Below, piece by piece: positions 43,684-51,574 of a stretch of 64,000 nt of DNA (the stretch's first letter is position 1; every line of letters starts with the position of its first letter). The DNA is from Flavonifractor sp. An112. Its GTDB lineage: Bacteria; Bacillota; Clostridia; Oscillospirales; Oscillospiraceae. The translations under genes and the position numbers were made by a program. Where the stretch lies: NCBI RefSeq assembly GCF_002161085.1, contig NZ_NFLU01000003.1, positions 124,001 to 188,000 of the forward strand, in the 5' to 3' direction. A model generated the notes under the pieces. It was not told where the DNA came from and did no database searches. It was given only the letters and a program-made list of their open reading frames with translations.

Positions 43684-43720
43684 GAAAAAAGAGCGCGGCG
43701 CTTGGCGCAGCGCTCTTTTT
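43684..43720 (+). terminator. terminator
   Basis: GAGCGCGGCGC pairs with GCGCAGCGCTC with one mismatch, flanked by A and T runs. Confidence 0.85.
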
Positions 43721-43812
43721 CTATTCCCAGGAAAGCGGTATGGAACTTGACGTTACCGGCCTTCCGTGGGATAATAATAAGAATCTTGTTTTTTGGTTTG
43801 GAGTGAGCGTAT

Positions 43813-44988
43813 ATGACGGATTTTCTGGTCCGGCATTTTGTACGAGATTATCAGCAGGTACAGGACCCGGCGGTGCGGGAGCGCTACGGTGTACTGTCCG
43901 GCGGAGTGGGTATTTTCCTCAACCTGCTGCTGTCGCTGGGCAAGTTTTTTGCCGGCGTGGTCACCGGCTCCATCGCTGTCACTGCCGACGCCTTCAACAA
44001 CCTGTCCGACGCAGGTTCCTCAGTGGTGACCCTGGTGGGCTTCAAGCTGGCGGGGCAGAAGGCTGATGACGGCCACCCCTTTGGCCACGGCCGCATTGAG
44101 TATCTGGCGGGACTGCTGGTGTCCCTGCTGATATTAATGGTAGGTGTGGAGCTGGGCAAGACCTCCATTGAGAAGATCATCCAGCCGGAGGAAGTGGCCT
44201 TTTCCATCCTGTCGGTGGGTATTCTGGTCTGCTCTATCCTGATCAAGCTGTGGATGAGTCTTTTCAACCGGAAGCTGGGCAAGCGTATCCACTCGGCGGC
44301 CATGCAGGCCACCGCCACCGACTCCCTGTCTGATGTGGTGGCCACCTCCGCCGTGCTGGCAGGCACCCTCATCGGTCACTTTGCTCATGTGAGCATTGAC
44401 GGCTGGATCGGCGTGGTGGTGGCAGTCTTTATCCTGCGGGCCGGCTGGGGCGCCGCCAAGGATACCCTGAATCCCCTGCTGGGCACCGCCCCCGACCCGG
44501 AGCTGGTGAAGGCCATCCAGCAGCTGGTTCTGTCCCACGAGCAGGTGGTGGGGATGCACGATCTGGTGATCCATGACTACGGACCGGGCCGTCGGATGTG
44601 CTCCTTCCACGCCGAGGTGCCGGAGGGAGACGACATCATGGAGGCCCACGATGCCATCGATCACATCGAGCGGGAGATCCAGGAGAAATTCGGCATTGAG
44701 ACCACCGCCCACATGGACCCCATTGCTACCGGAGACAGTGAGGTAGCCCGTCTGCGGGAGCAGGTGAGCGAGCTGGTCCGGGAGATCGACCCAGATATGA
44801 GCATCCACGACTTCCGCCTGACCCGTGGTCCCCGACACTCCAATCTGATCTTTGATGTGGTGGTCCCCCACCGCTGCCGTCTCAGCGATGAGGAGATTCG
44901 CAGACGCATTACCGAGGCGGCAGAGCAGGTGGTGCCCGGCTGCTATGTGGTGCTCCAACTGGATCGGTCCTATGTGGGGGCAAGATAA
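43813..44988 (+). CDS. CDF-family divalent metal exporter, possibly manganese
   Basis: The product has 391 residues. Six membrane helices are followed by a cytosolic CDF domain (about 220-300) and a further domain of 90 residues. Helix 2 carries Asn 62-Asp 66 (ADAFNNLSDAGSS) and helix 5 has DSLSD, an N-D/D-D site; HPFGHGRIEYLAG lies between. The same N-D/D-D pattern is known from pneumococcal MntE, a Mn exporter, while Zn exporters have H-D/H-D. The metal is therefore an inference. GGAGTGAG precedes the ATG. A long structured intergenic region follows. Confidence 0.85.
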   Translation: MTDFLVRHFVRDYQQVQDPAVRERYGVLSGGVGIFLNLLLSLGKFFAGVVTGSIAVTADAFNNLSDAGSSVVTLVGFKLAGQKADDGHPFGHGRIEYLAGLLVSLLILMVGVELGKTSIEKIIQPEEVAFSILSVGILVCSILIKLWMSLFNRKLGKRIHSAAMQATATDSLSDVVATSAVLAGTLIGHFAHVSIDGWIGVVVAVFILRAGWGAAKDTLNPLLGTAPDPELVKAIQQLVLSHEQVVGMHDLVIHDYGPGRRMCSFHAEVPEGDDIMEAHDAIDHIEREIQEKFGIETTAHMDPIATGDSEVARLREQVSELVREIDPDMSIHDFRLTRGPRHSNLIFDVVVPHRCRLSDEEIRRRITEAAEQVVPGCYVVLQLDRSYVGAR

Positions 44989-45045
44989 GGCGATTTACAA
45001 ATTGTTCACCCCCACTGTGGGGAAACGTGTATAATAATGTCTGAT

Positions 45046-45124
45046 GAATAAACCGAAAATCGGTTTATTCCCGCGGCTGTAGCCGCGTAATTCCATAAAA
45101 CGGCTCAAGGGAGCCGATTTTATG
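45046..45124. repeat. three consecutive hairpins
   Basis: GAATAAACCGA/TCGGTTTATTC (loop AAA), CGCGGCT/AGCCGCG (loop GT) and ATAAAA-CGGCTC/GAGCCG-ATTTTAT (loop AAGG, one bulge) follow each other with gaps of 1-7 bases. They start 57 bases after the CDF gene. No T run follows the first two; the third is followed by ATTTTAT. Confidence 0.6.
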
Positions 45125-45138
45125 AAATTCAGCCATTG

Positions 45139-45296
45139 TTATAATGCGTATTTCCATTGGTGCGTTGAGACGCACCAATGGAAGGTGCAAGGTTTTTTGG
45201 ATAACTTTGTCCAAAAACCTTGCACCTGAACAAAACTATTTGGCCCTGAAAGATTTGGCTTTCAAGCCTTCCGGCTCTGTTCATTACGCATTATAA
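45139..45296. repeat. 158-base palindromic element with 12-base outer arms
   Basis: TTATAATGCGTA (45139-45150) and its complement (45285-45296) enclose three further stems. They are a perfect 14-base stem (45152-45165 with 45170-45183, loop TGAG), a 16-base stem with one bulge (45184-45200 with 45211-45226) and a 6-base stem at 45227-45232/45278-45283 with its own inner hairpin. It has no open frame. It could be a MITE-like repeat, a folded RNA or an RNA element; I do not recognise it. It lies 86 bases before the response regulator gene. Confidence 0.65.
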
Positions 45297-45382
45297 TAAG
45301 GTTAAGTGTGACACAGACGCCCAGGTATAAACGCACATACCGGAAGAATACCATTTGATTAGTCTGAAAAGGACGGTGTACT

Positions 45383-46078
45383 ATGGCCAAGAAAGTCCTC
45401 ATCGTGGAAGACGACTCCAACATTGCTGAACTGCTCCATCTCTATCTGGAGAAGGAGGGGTTCGAAACAGCGGTAGCCGGCGACGGCGGCAAGGGTGTGG
45501 AACTGTTCCGCTCCTTCCGGCCTGACCTGGTTCTGCTGGACATTATGCTGCCCGTTATGGACGGCTGGTCGGTGCTGAAAAAGATCCGGGAGAATGACAA
45601 GACCCCCGTGATCATGCTCACCGCCAAGGGCGAGACCCAGGACAAGGTGGCGGGCCTGGAGGGGGGCGCCGACGATTACATTGTCAAGCCCTTTGAGATG
45701 AAGGAAGTGCTGGCCCGCATCCACGCGGTGATGCGCCGGTTCGGCGGTGACGAAAACGGAGGGGGAGAGAAGAAACTCTCCTTTGACAAGCTGGTCATCA
45801 ACCTGGATTCCTATGAGCTGCTGGTGGACGGCAAGCGGGTGGACACGCCCCCCAAGGAGCTGGAGCTTTTGTACCATCTGGCTGCCTCCCCCAACCGGGT
45901 GTTTACCCGCAACCAGCTGCTGGATGAGGTGTGGGGCTTCGATTACTTCGGAGACTCCCGCACCGTGGACGTACACATCAAGCGCCTGCGGGAGAAGCTG
46001 GAGGGCGTCAGCAGCCAGTGGAGCCTCAAGACCGTGTGGGGCGTAGGATATAAATTCGAGGTTGTGACGGCCTCATGA
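45383..46078 (+). CDS. OmpR/PhoB-type response regulator
   Basis: The product has 231 residues. The receiver domain has Asp 11, Asp 12, phospho-acceptor Asp 53 (LVLLDIMLP), Thr 79 region (MLTAKGE) and Lys 102 region (DYIVKPFE). The C-terminal winged helix reads LLYHLAASPNRVFTRNQLLD. ATGA overlaps the kinase gene start. AAGGACGGTG precedes the ATG. The HtrA gene follows the kinase, so this looks like a CssRS/CiaRH/WalRK-like envelope-stress module; which one is not decided. It may bind the CiaR-like box at 18525. Confidence 0.9.
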   Translation: MAKKVLIVEDDSNIAELLHLYLEKEGFETAVAGDGGKGVELFRSFRPDLVLLDIMLPVMDGWSVLKKIRENDKTPVIMLTAKGETQDKVAGLEGGADDYIVKPFEMKEVLARIHAVMRRFGGDENGGGEKKLSFDKLVINLDSYELLVDGKRVDTPPKELELLYHLAASPNRVFTRNQLLDEVWGFDYFGDSRTVDVHIKRLREKLEGVSSQWSLKTVWGVGYKFEVVTAS

Positions 46079-47532
46079 GAAGCCTGTATAAGCGGCAGTT
46101 TATCCTGACAGCCGGTATGATCCTGGTGTCCTTTGCTCTGTTGGGTGTGGCGTTCTTTACCCTGTCCTATCAGTACACCATCCGTCAGACCAAAGAATCC
46201 ATGGAGCGCAACGCCGACTATGTGGCCAACTTCACGTCCAAGTCCCGGGCTCTGGGGCTGGGTGTGGAGGATGACGTCTACATTACCATGATCGCCACCA
46301 TCGCCCAGATCTCCGACGCCGTGGTACTCATCACGGAGGCGGATGGCGAGATGGTGGTATCCACCGACGGCGTAACGGTTCAGGGCTACAACACCCTGGG
46401 CGGGCGCTATCTGCCCCGCACCATAGTGGAGCAGGTGACCCAGTCTGGGGGATATACCGGCATGAGCACCCTGGGCGGGTTCTTCTCTGAAAAGCGCTAT
46501 GTGGCCGGTACGCCCATTGTGGTGGAGACACTGGACCGCAGCAGCGGCCAGGTGGTCAAGACCATGGTGGGTGTGGCCTATGTGGCGGCGGAGGCCTCCA
46601 GCCTCACCGAACTGTGGCGGGCGTTTACCACCATCTTCTTCTTTACCGCGGTGGTGGTGCTGTGCATTGCCTTCCTGACCAGCTCTGTGACCTCTCTCAA
46701 GCAGACCAAACCGTTGAAGGAGATCGCCGAGATCGCCAGAAAGTTTGGCCACGGCGAGTATGAGCTGCGGGTCAAGGGCTATGAGGACCGGCGGGACGAG
46801 GTGGGAGAGCTGGCCGAGGCCTTTAATGCCATGGCCGACTCCATCTCCAAGAGTGAGGAGCGGCGGTCCGAGTTTGTGGCCAACATCTCCCATGAGTTAA
46901 AGACCCCCATGACTACCATCGCCGGCTTTTCCGACGGCATTCTGGATGGCACCATCCCGCCGGAGCGGGAGCGGGCTGCCCTCCAGACCATCTCCTCCGA
47001 GACCCGGCGCCTGTCCCGGCTGGTGCGGCGAATGCTGGACCTGTCCCGGCTCCAGTCGGCGGAAAATGTCACTGCCCAGGAGCAGTTTGACGTCTCCGAG
47101 ATCATGCTGCGGGTGCTGGTGAGCCTGGAGACCAAGATCAATGCCCGGCATCTGGATGTGGACACCCAGCTGCCCGACGGGGCGGTGATGGTGTGGGGCG
47201 ATCCGGACGCCATCACTCAGGTGTGCTATAACCTGCTGGATAACGCCATCAAGTTCTCCAATGAAGGGAGCACCATGGGCATCTCCATCACCACCAAAGG
47301 CGGAAAGGCCCATGTGGCGGTACGCAACACCGGGCAGACCATCCCGCCGGATGAGCTGGCCATGATTTTCGACCGGTTCCACAAGAGCGATAAATCCCGC
47401 AGTGTGGACCGGGAAGGCGTGGGCCTGGGCCTGTATATCGTCAAGACCATTCTGAACAACCACAAGGAAAATATTACAGTGACCAGCCAGGACGGTGTGA
47501 CCGAGTTCAACTTTACGTTGACCCTGGCATAA
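46075..47532 (+). CDS. membrane histidine kinase
   Basis: The product has 485 residues. Two membrane helices (9-33 and 184-206) flank an extracellular sensor domain of 150 residues (CACHE/PAS-like). A HAMP segment (207-260) precedes the HisKA domain with His 273 (ISHELKTPMTTIAGF) and the HATPase domain with N-box NLLDNAIKFS, G1-like VAVRNTG and GVGLGLYIVK. It phosphorylates the adjacent regulator. It starts inside the regulator stop codon and is followed after 15 bases by the HtrA gene. Confidence 0.92.
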   Translation: MRSLYKRQFILTAGMILVSFALLGVAFFTLSYQYTIRQTKESMERNADYVANFTSKSRALGLGVEDDVYITMIATIAQISDAVVLITEADGEMVVSTDGVTVQGYNTLGGRYLPRTIVEQVTQSGGYTGMSTLGGFFSEKRYVAGTPIVVETLDRSSGQVVKTMVGVAYVAAEASSLTELWRAFTTIFFFTAVVVLCIAFLTSSVTSLKQTKPLKEIAEIARKFGHGEYELRVKGYEDRRDEVGELAEAFNAMADSISKSEERRSEFVANISHELKTPMTTIAGFSDGILDGTIPPERERAALQTISSETRRLSRLVRRMLDLSRLQSAENVTAQEQFDVSEIMLRVLVSLETKINARHLDVDTQLPDGAVMVWGDPDAITQVCYNLLDNAIKFSNEGSTMGISITTKGGKAHVAVRNTGQTIPPDELAMIFDRFHKSDKSRSVDREGVGLGLYIVKTILNNHKENITVTSQDGVTEFNFTLTLA

Positions 47533-47547
47533 GGACAGGAGGGAGCC

Positions 47548-48792
47548 ATGCACGGCTACTATTACGACCAGAACCGGGTCTATCCGCCGGAGGACCAGGG
47601 CCGCCGGCGGCGTCCGGGCCGGAGAGGGCCGGGGAAGGCTGTGGTGCTCTTCTGCTGCGCCCTGGCTCTGCTGCTGGTCGCGGCGGTAGTGCTGCGCTGG
47701 GTGGGTGATTCCCTGTCCCCCCGGGAGGATTTATTCCACTCTGGTGATAAATCCCCCGAAAACACCCCCTATGACTGGGGCGATACCTGGGATTGGGAGG
47801 ACGAGGAGGCCGGAGAGACCACCGTGGAGCGGGCCCCCTTGGGGGACGATGTGACCCTGACGTTGACGCCCCAGCCTCAGACGCAGGCCCATACGCTCCA
47901 GACCATCTACCAGGAAAACATCCAGTCCATCGTGTCCATCTGGGGCGACGCGGGGACGTCCTACTCCTTCGGCACCGGTGTGGTGCTGTCTGCCGACGGC
48001 TACATTATTACCAATACCCACGTCATCGAGGGCTGCAGTTCCGTGGAAGTGGTTCTCCAGGACGACAGCAGCTATGAGGCTCTGCTGGTGGGGATGGATG
48101 TGCCCACCGATCTGGCCGTGCTCAAGATCGACGCGCAGAACCTGCATCCTGCTGTGTTCGGCAATTCCGACGAGCTGCAGGTGGGGGATACGGTGGTTGC
48201 CATCGGCAATCCCCTGGGCCAGGAGCTGCGGGGCACCATGACCGACGGCATCATCTCCGCCATCAACCGGGATGTGGATGTGGACGGGTACAGTATGGTG
48301 CTCATCCAGACCACCGCCGCCCTCAACTCGGGCAATTCGGGAGGCGCCCTCATCAATGAATACGGCCAGGTGGTGGGGATCACCAATATGAAGATGTCCG
48401 CCTATGACGATACGGTGGAGGGTCTGGGCTTTGCCATCCCCACTACTACCGTCAAGACGGTGGTGGACGATCTCATCCGCCAGGGCTACGTCAGCGGGGA
48501 GCCTTCCATCGGTATCACCTGCTACACAGTTACCGAAGAGATGGCGGAGGAATATGACCTGCCGCTGGGGGTCTATGTGAAAAGTGTACAGCAGAACTCC
48601 GACGCCAAAAAGCAGGGTGTTTTTCCCGGCGACGTGATCGTGGAGGCCAATGGACAGAGCATCACCACCATTGAGGAGCTGCTGGCATTGAAGGAAGGCA
48701 TGGAAGCGGGCGATGTGATCCACTTCCGCCTGTGGCGCAGCGGCGGATACCTGGAGCGGGATGTGACCCTGATGGAACAGTATGTTCCCTGA
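47548..48792 (+). CDS. HtrA/DegP-type serine protease
   Basis: The product has 414 residues and is membrane-anchored. Basic cytosolic residues (1-30) and a membrane helix (31-50) precede an acidic linker. The trypsin-like domain has His 158 (NTHVI), Asp 188 (TDLAVL) and Ser 264 (GNSGGAL). A PDZ domain is at about 310-400. It degrades or refolds damaged exported proteins. Co-transcription with the RR-HK pair suggests that the pair regulates it. GGACAGGAGGG precedes the ATG. Confidence 0.93.
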   Translation: MHGYYYDQNRVYPPEDQGRRRRPGRRGPGKAVVLFCCALALLLVAAVVLRWVGDSLSPREDLFHSGDKSPENTPYDWGDTWDWEDEEAGETTVERAPLGDDVTLTLTPQPQTQAHTLQTIYQENIQSIVSIWGDAGTSYSFGTGVVLSADGYIITNTHVIEGCSSVEVVLQDDSSYEALLVGMDVPTDLAVLKIDAQNLHPAVFGNSDELQVGDTVVAIGNPLGQELRGTMTDGIISAINRDVDVDGYSMVLIQTTAALNSGNSGGALINEYGQVVGITNMKMSAYDDTVEGLGFAIPTTTVKTVVDDLIRQGYVSGEPSIGITCYTVTEEMAEEYDLPLGVYVKSVQQNSDAKKQGVFPGDVIVEANGQSITTIEELLALKEGMEAGDVIHFRLWRSGGYLERDVTLMEQYVP

Positions 48793-48809
48793 ACAAAGAC
48801 AGAAAAAAC

Positions 48810-48833
48810 GGGCGTCTCCGTTAGGAGACGCCC
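48810..48833. terminator. hairpin after the protease gene
   Basis: GGGCGTCTCC and GGAGACGCCC pair across GTTA. The T run lies on the minus-strand side (GTTTTTT), while the plus side continues AATATTA. It may stop antisense transcription or simply stabilise the mRNA end. Confidence 0.6.
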
Positions 48834-48965
48834 AATATTACACAGAAGAATGGATTGAATGGTGACGTGGATCGCACTTGTCCTTCCTGTGAGCTGTGAA
48901 TACAATATACTATAAATTACCAAAAATGTCAAACAAAAGATTTGACGAAAGGGGTCGGAAAGAAG

Positions 48966-50120
48966 ATGATGATTGTCAACGGGGTGGTCCACCCCATGGA
49001 TGGGCCGGTGATCCAGCGGGGTTATGTGGCCTTTGAGGATGGAAAGATCACGGCGGTGGGACCCATGGAGGAGCTGACCGCCGTCGCAGAGGGGGCGATG
49101 GATGCCCGGGGAGGGCACATCCTGCCCGGCTTTATTGACGTCCACTGCCACCTGGGCCTGTTTGGAGACTCCCTGGGGTTTGAAGCGGACGACGGCAACG
49201 AGTCCACCGACCCCTGCACCCCCCAACTGCGGGCCATCGACGGGGTGAATCCTCTGGACCGGTGCTTTCAGGAGGCCAGGGAGGGGGGCGTCACCACGGT
49301 GCTCACCGGCCCCGGTTCCGCCAATCCCATCGCCGGACAGTTCCTGGCCCTGAAAACCGACGGCCGTTGGGTGGATGAGATGGTGGTGAAAGCCCCGGCG
49401 GCTATGAAATTTGCTCTGGGGGAGAACCCGAAGTCGGTATACAACGACCGGAAGGAGACCCCGGTGACCCGCATGGCCACAGCCGCCCTGATTCGGGAGG
49501 AGCTGTCCAAGGCCATGGAATATCAGGACAAGCAGGACAAGGCCTCGGAGGACCCGGATACCGATATGCCTGACTATGACGCCAAGCTGGAGGCTCTGCT
49601 GCCGGTGCTGAAGGGGGAGGTGCCCGCCCACTTCCACGCCCACCGTGCGGATGATATCGCCACGGCGGTACGGCTCAGCCGGGAGTTCGGCCTGAAGTAC
49701 GTCATTGTCCACGGTACCGAGGGCTACAAGATCTCCGACCTGCTGGCCGCTGAGGGGGCTGCGGTGATTACCGGCCCCTGCCTCACCGACCGCTCCAAGC
49801 CGGAGCTGGTGGGCCAGACCCTGGCCAACCCGGCCCTGCTGGCCAAAGCTGGGGTACGGGTGGCCATCTGTACCGACCACCCGGAGACCCCCATCCAGTA
49901 CCTGCCCCTGTGCGCCGCCATGGCGGTGCGAGGTGGCATGGCGGAGGAGGAGGCTCTGGCGGCCATCACCCGCAACCCGGCTGAGATCGCCGGCATCGGC
50001 CATCGGGTGGGTACCCTGACCCCCGGCAAGGACGCTGATATCGTGGTCACCCAGGGCCATCCCTTTGACTGGAATGGTAAGGTCCAGGCCGTGTTCCTGG
50101 AGGGAAAACAGGTCAAATAA
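48966..50120 (+). CDS. amidohydrolase (imidazolonepropionase-like)
   Basis: The product has 384 residues with the metal-dependent amidohydrolase HxH motif at 60-62 (GFIDVHCHLG), HFHAHRADD (metal His), VHGTEGYK and TDHPETP (catalytic Asp). It probably hydrolyses a cyclic amide or a dipeptide-like imide. The start is one of two tandem ATGs at 48966 and 48969; the GGAAAG/GGGG region lies upstream. It has no pathway neighbours. A terminator follows. Confidence 0.85.
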   Translation: MMIVNGVVHPMDGPVIQRGYVAFEDGKITAVGPMEELTAVAEGAMDARGGHILPGFIDVHCHLGLFGDSLGFEADDGNESTDPCTPQLRAIDGVNPLDRCFQEAREGGVTTVLTGPGSANPIAGQFLALKTDGRWVDEMVVKAPAAMKFALGENPKSVYNDRKETPVTRMATAALIREELSKAMEYQDKQDKASEDPDTDMPDYDAKLEALLPVLKGEVPAHFHAHRADDIATAVRLSREFGLKYVIVHGTEGYKISDLLAAEGAAVITGPCLTDRSKPELVGQTLANPALLAKAGVRVAICTDHPETPIQYLPLCAAMAVRGGMAEEEALAAITRNPAEIAGIGHRVGTLTPGKDADIVVTQGHPFDWNGKVQAVFLEGKQVK

Positions 50121-50125
50121 GCAGC

Positions 50126-50155
50126 AAAAAGGCGCGCCGCAGGGCGCGCCTTTTT
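50126..50155. terminator. bidirectional terminator
   Basis: AAAAAGGCGCGCC and its complement flank GCAG, between two convergent genes. Confidence 0.9.
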
Positions 50156-50166
50156 TGCGGTAATGG

Positions 50167-50592
50167 TCAGGGCTCCAGCTTGTCCACCCGGCGCTGGTGG
50201 CGGCCGCCCTCAAACTCAGTATTGAGGAAGGCATCCAAAATCTTGTCGGCCATGTTGTTGCCAATAAGACCGCCGCCCATAGCCAGCATATTGGCGTTGT
50301 TGTGCCGGCGGGTCATCTCGGCGGACAGAGGCTCGCTGCACAGGGCGCAGCGAATGCCCTTCACCTTGTTGGCGGCGATGGAGATGCCGATACCGGTGGT
50401 GCAGATGACGATGCCCCGGTCACATTCGCCGGAGGCCACCGCCTCAGCCGCCGCCCGGCCGAAGTCGGGATAGTCGCAGCTGTCGGATGTGTAGCAGCCG
50501 TAATCCTTGTAGGCCAGCTGGTGCTGGTCCAGATAGTCCATGACGTGGCGCTTGAGGGCCAGTCCTCCGTGGTCAGAACCCAGTGCGATCAT
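50167..50592 (-). CDS. rpiB: ribose-5-phosphate isomerase B / sugar-phosphate isomerase
   Basis: The product has 141 residues. IALGSDHGGLALK, DYPDFGR, GIVICTTGIGIS (with the active Cys) and RHNNANML are the RpiB/LacAB signature. It interconverts ribose 5-phosphate and ribulose 5-phosphate. GGAGGATG precedes the ATG at 50592. A terminator follows in a convergent region. The next gene upstream on the same strand ends 13 bases before, so both may share a transcript. Confidence 0.92.
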   Translation of the reverse strand: MIALGSDHGGLALKRHVMDYLDQHQLAYKDYGCYTSDSCDYPDFGRAAAEAVASGECDRGIVICTTGIGISIAANKVKGIRCALCSEPLSAEMTRRHNNANMLAMGGGLIGNNMADKILDAFLNTEFEGGRHQRRVDKLEP

Positions 50593-50605
50593 AATAACAT
50601 CCTCC

Positions 50606-51397
50606 TTACAGTGTGTGGAACACAGGTTTGCGCTTCTCGTAGGTGGCCAGATAGCGGAAGCCCGCCTCCGCCAGCAACTGGCAGGCCTGCTCACAGCCCT
50701 TGCCCACCCCGTCAGTGGTGTGTGCGTCAGAGCCGATGGTGACGATCTCGCCGCCGCAGGCCTTGAACTGCTTGAGTACCGGCAGCCACTCCTTCAGAGT
50801 GCGGCCCCGCCAAGTGTTGATCTCAATGCCCCGGCCACGCTCCGCCGCCGCACGGAAGATACCGTCCAGCACATCGTGGTAGCGGTCCAGGGAGATGGGG
50901 TGATCCATGTAGCGCAGGGGGTAGATGATGTGGCTGAGCACGTCGTAGAAATCGGTGACTGCCAGCTTTGCCATGGAAGAGAAGTAGTCATCCAGGGCGG
51001 CGTAGCAGGCAGCGGGATCGGGGTAGTCCACATAGTAGAAATCGGTGCCACCCTTTTCAGGGCAGAGATTATGGATGGAACCCAGTACGAAATCCAACTC
51101 GGGACGGTCCAGGATGGCGCGGCTGACTTCCGGATTCAAGTGGGCCATGCCGAACTCCAGGCCCAGGCGGATGGTCAGCTTACCGGCGTAACGGGGAGCT
51201 ACGGCGGCGTACTGCTCCAAGGCGGGGGGCCAGTCGTAGTGGTCTACCGGCTCTCCGTAGAGCTCCAGCAGGTCGCAGTGGTCGGTGACGCACAGCTCAT
51301 TCAGCCCCGCAGCCACAGCGGCATCGGCCATATCGGCCAGGGGCACGCTGCCGTCGGGGGAAAGCTTGGTGTGGGTGTGATAGTCGGTCAGGTACAT
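50606..51397 (-). CDS. PHP-family histidinol-phosphatase-like protein
   Basis: The product has 263 residues with the PHP metal motifs DYHTHTKLSPDG at the start, VTDHCD, LGLEFGMA, LGSIHNL, GIEINTW and IGSDAHTTD. HisK/HisJ-type histidinol-phosphate phosphatase is the closest relation. No histidine gene is near, so another phosphate ester is possible. TGGAGGC precedes the ATG at 51397. It lies between rpiB and the palindrome cluster. Confidence 0.88.
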   Translation of the reverse strand: MYLTDYHTHTKLSPDGSVPLADMADAAVAAGLNELCVTDHCDLLELYGEPVDHYDWPPALEQYAAVAPRYAGKLTIRLGLEFGMAHLNPEVSRAILDRPELDFVLGSIHNLCPEKGGTDFYYVDYPDPAACYAALDDYFSSMAKLAVTDFYDVLSHIIYPLRYMDHPISLDRYHDVLDGIFRAAAERGRGIEINTWRGRTLKEWLPVLKQFKACGGEIVTIGSDAHTTDGVGKGCEQACQLLAEAGFRYLATYEKRKPVFHTL

Positions 51398-51433
51398 AAT
51401 TGAATTGCCTCCAGAGCAGCAATGTGAAAATCC

Positions 51434-51566
51434 ATGTTTGGGGGAATTCATTTCTCCCAAACATACCACGACCCGCGCCACAGGGCGCGAAACCGGGGGT
51501 ATCAAATCCGCTGTGCCGCTTGCGGCGCGGCGGATTTGTATCCAGGGGGTATGGGATACCCCCTGG
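51434..51566. repeat. cluster of four hairpins
   Basis: In order: ATGTTTGGG/CCCAAACAT (51434-51464), CGCGCC/GGCGCG (51474-51489), CAAATCCGC with an inner GTGCCGC/GCGGCGC stem (51503-51538), and CCAGGGGGTAT/ATACCCCCTGG (51542-51566). No frame is present. It lies between the PHP and mannosyltransferase genes, downstream of the latter. None of the stems has a T run, so it is not a simple terminator. Confidence 0.6.
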
Positions 51567-51574
51567 ACTGGCAT

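Larger units (their letters stand above)
44989..45382. other. 394-base intergenic region
   Basis: Besides the two structured segments listed separately, 44989-45045 is plain and 45297-45382 leads to the response regulator. The latter has a weak promoter-like TATAAA at 45326-45331. Confidence 0.5.

Noticed and set aside
45046-45296. CRISPR array
   Set aside because: The palindromes differ from each other in sequence and length and have no equal spacers or direct repeats.
51434-51566. Terminator of the mannosyltransferase gene
   Set aside because: None of the four stems is followed by a T run on the minus strand.
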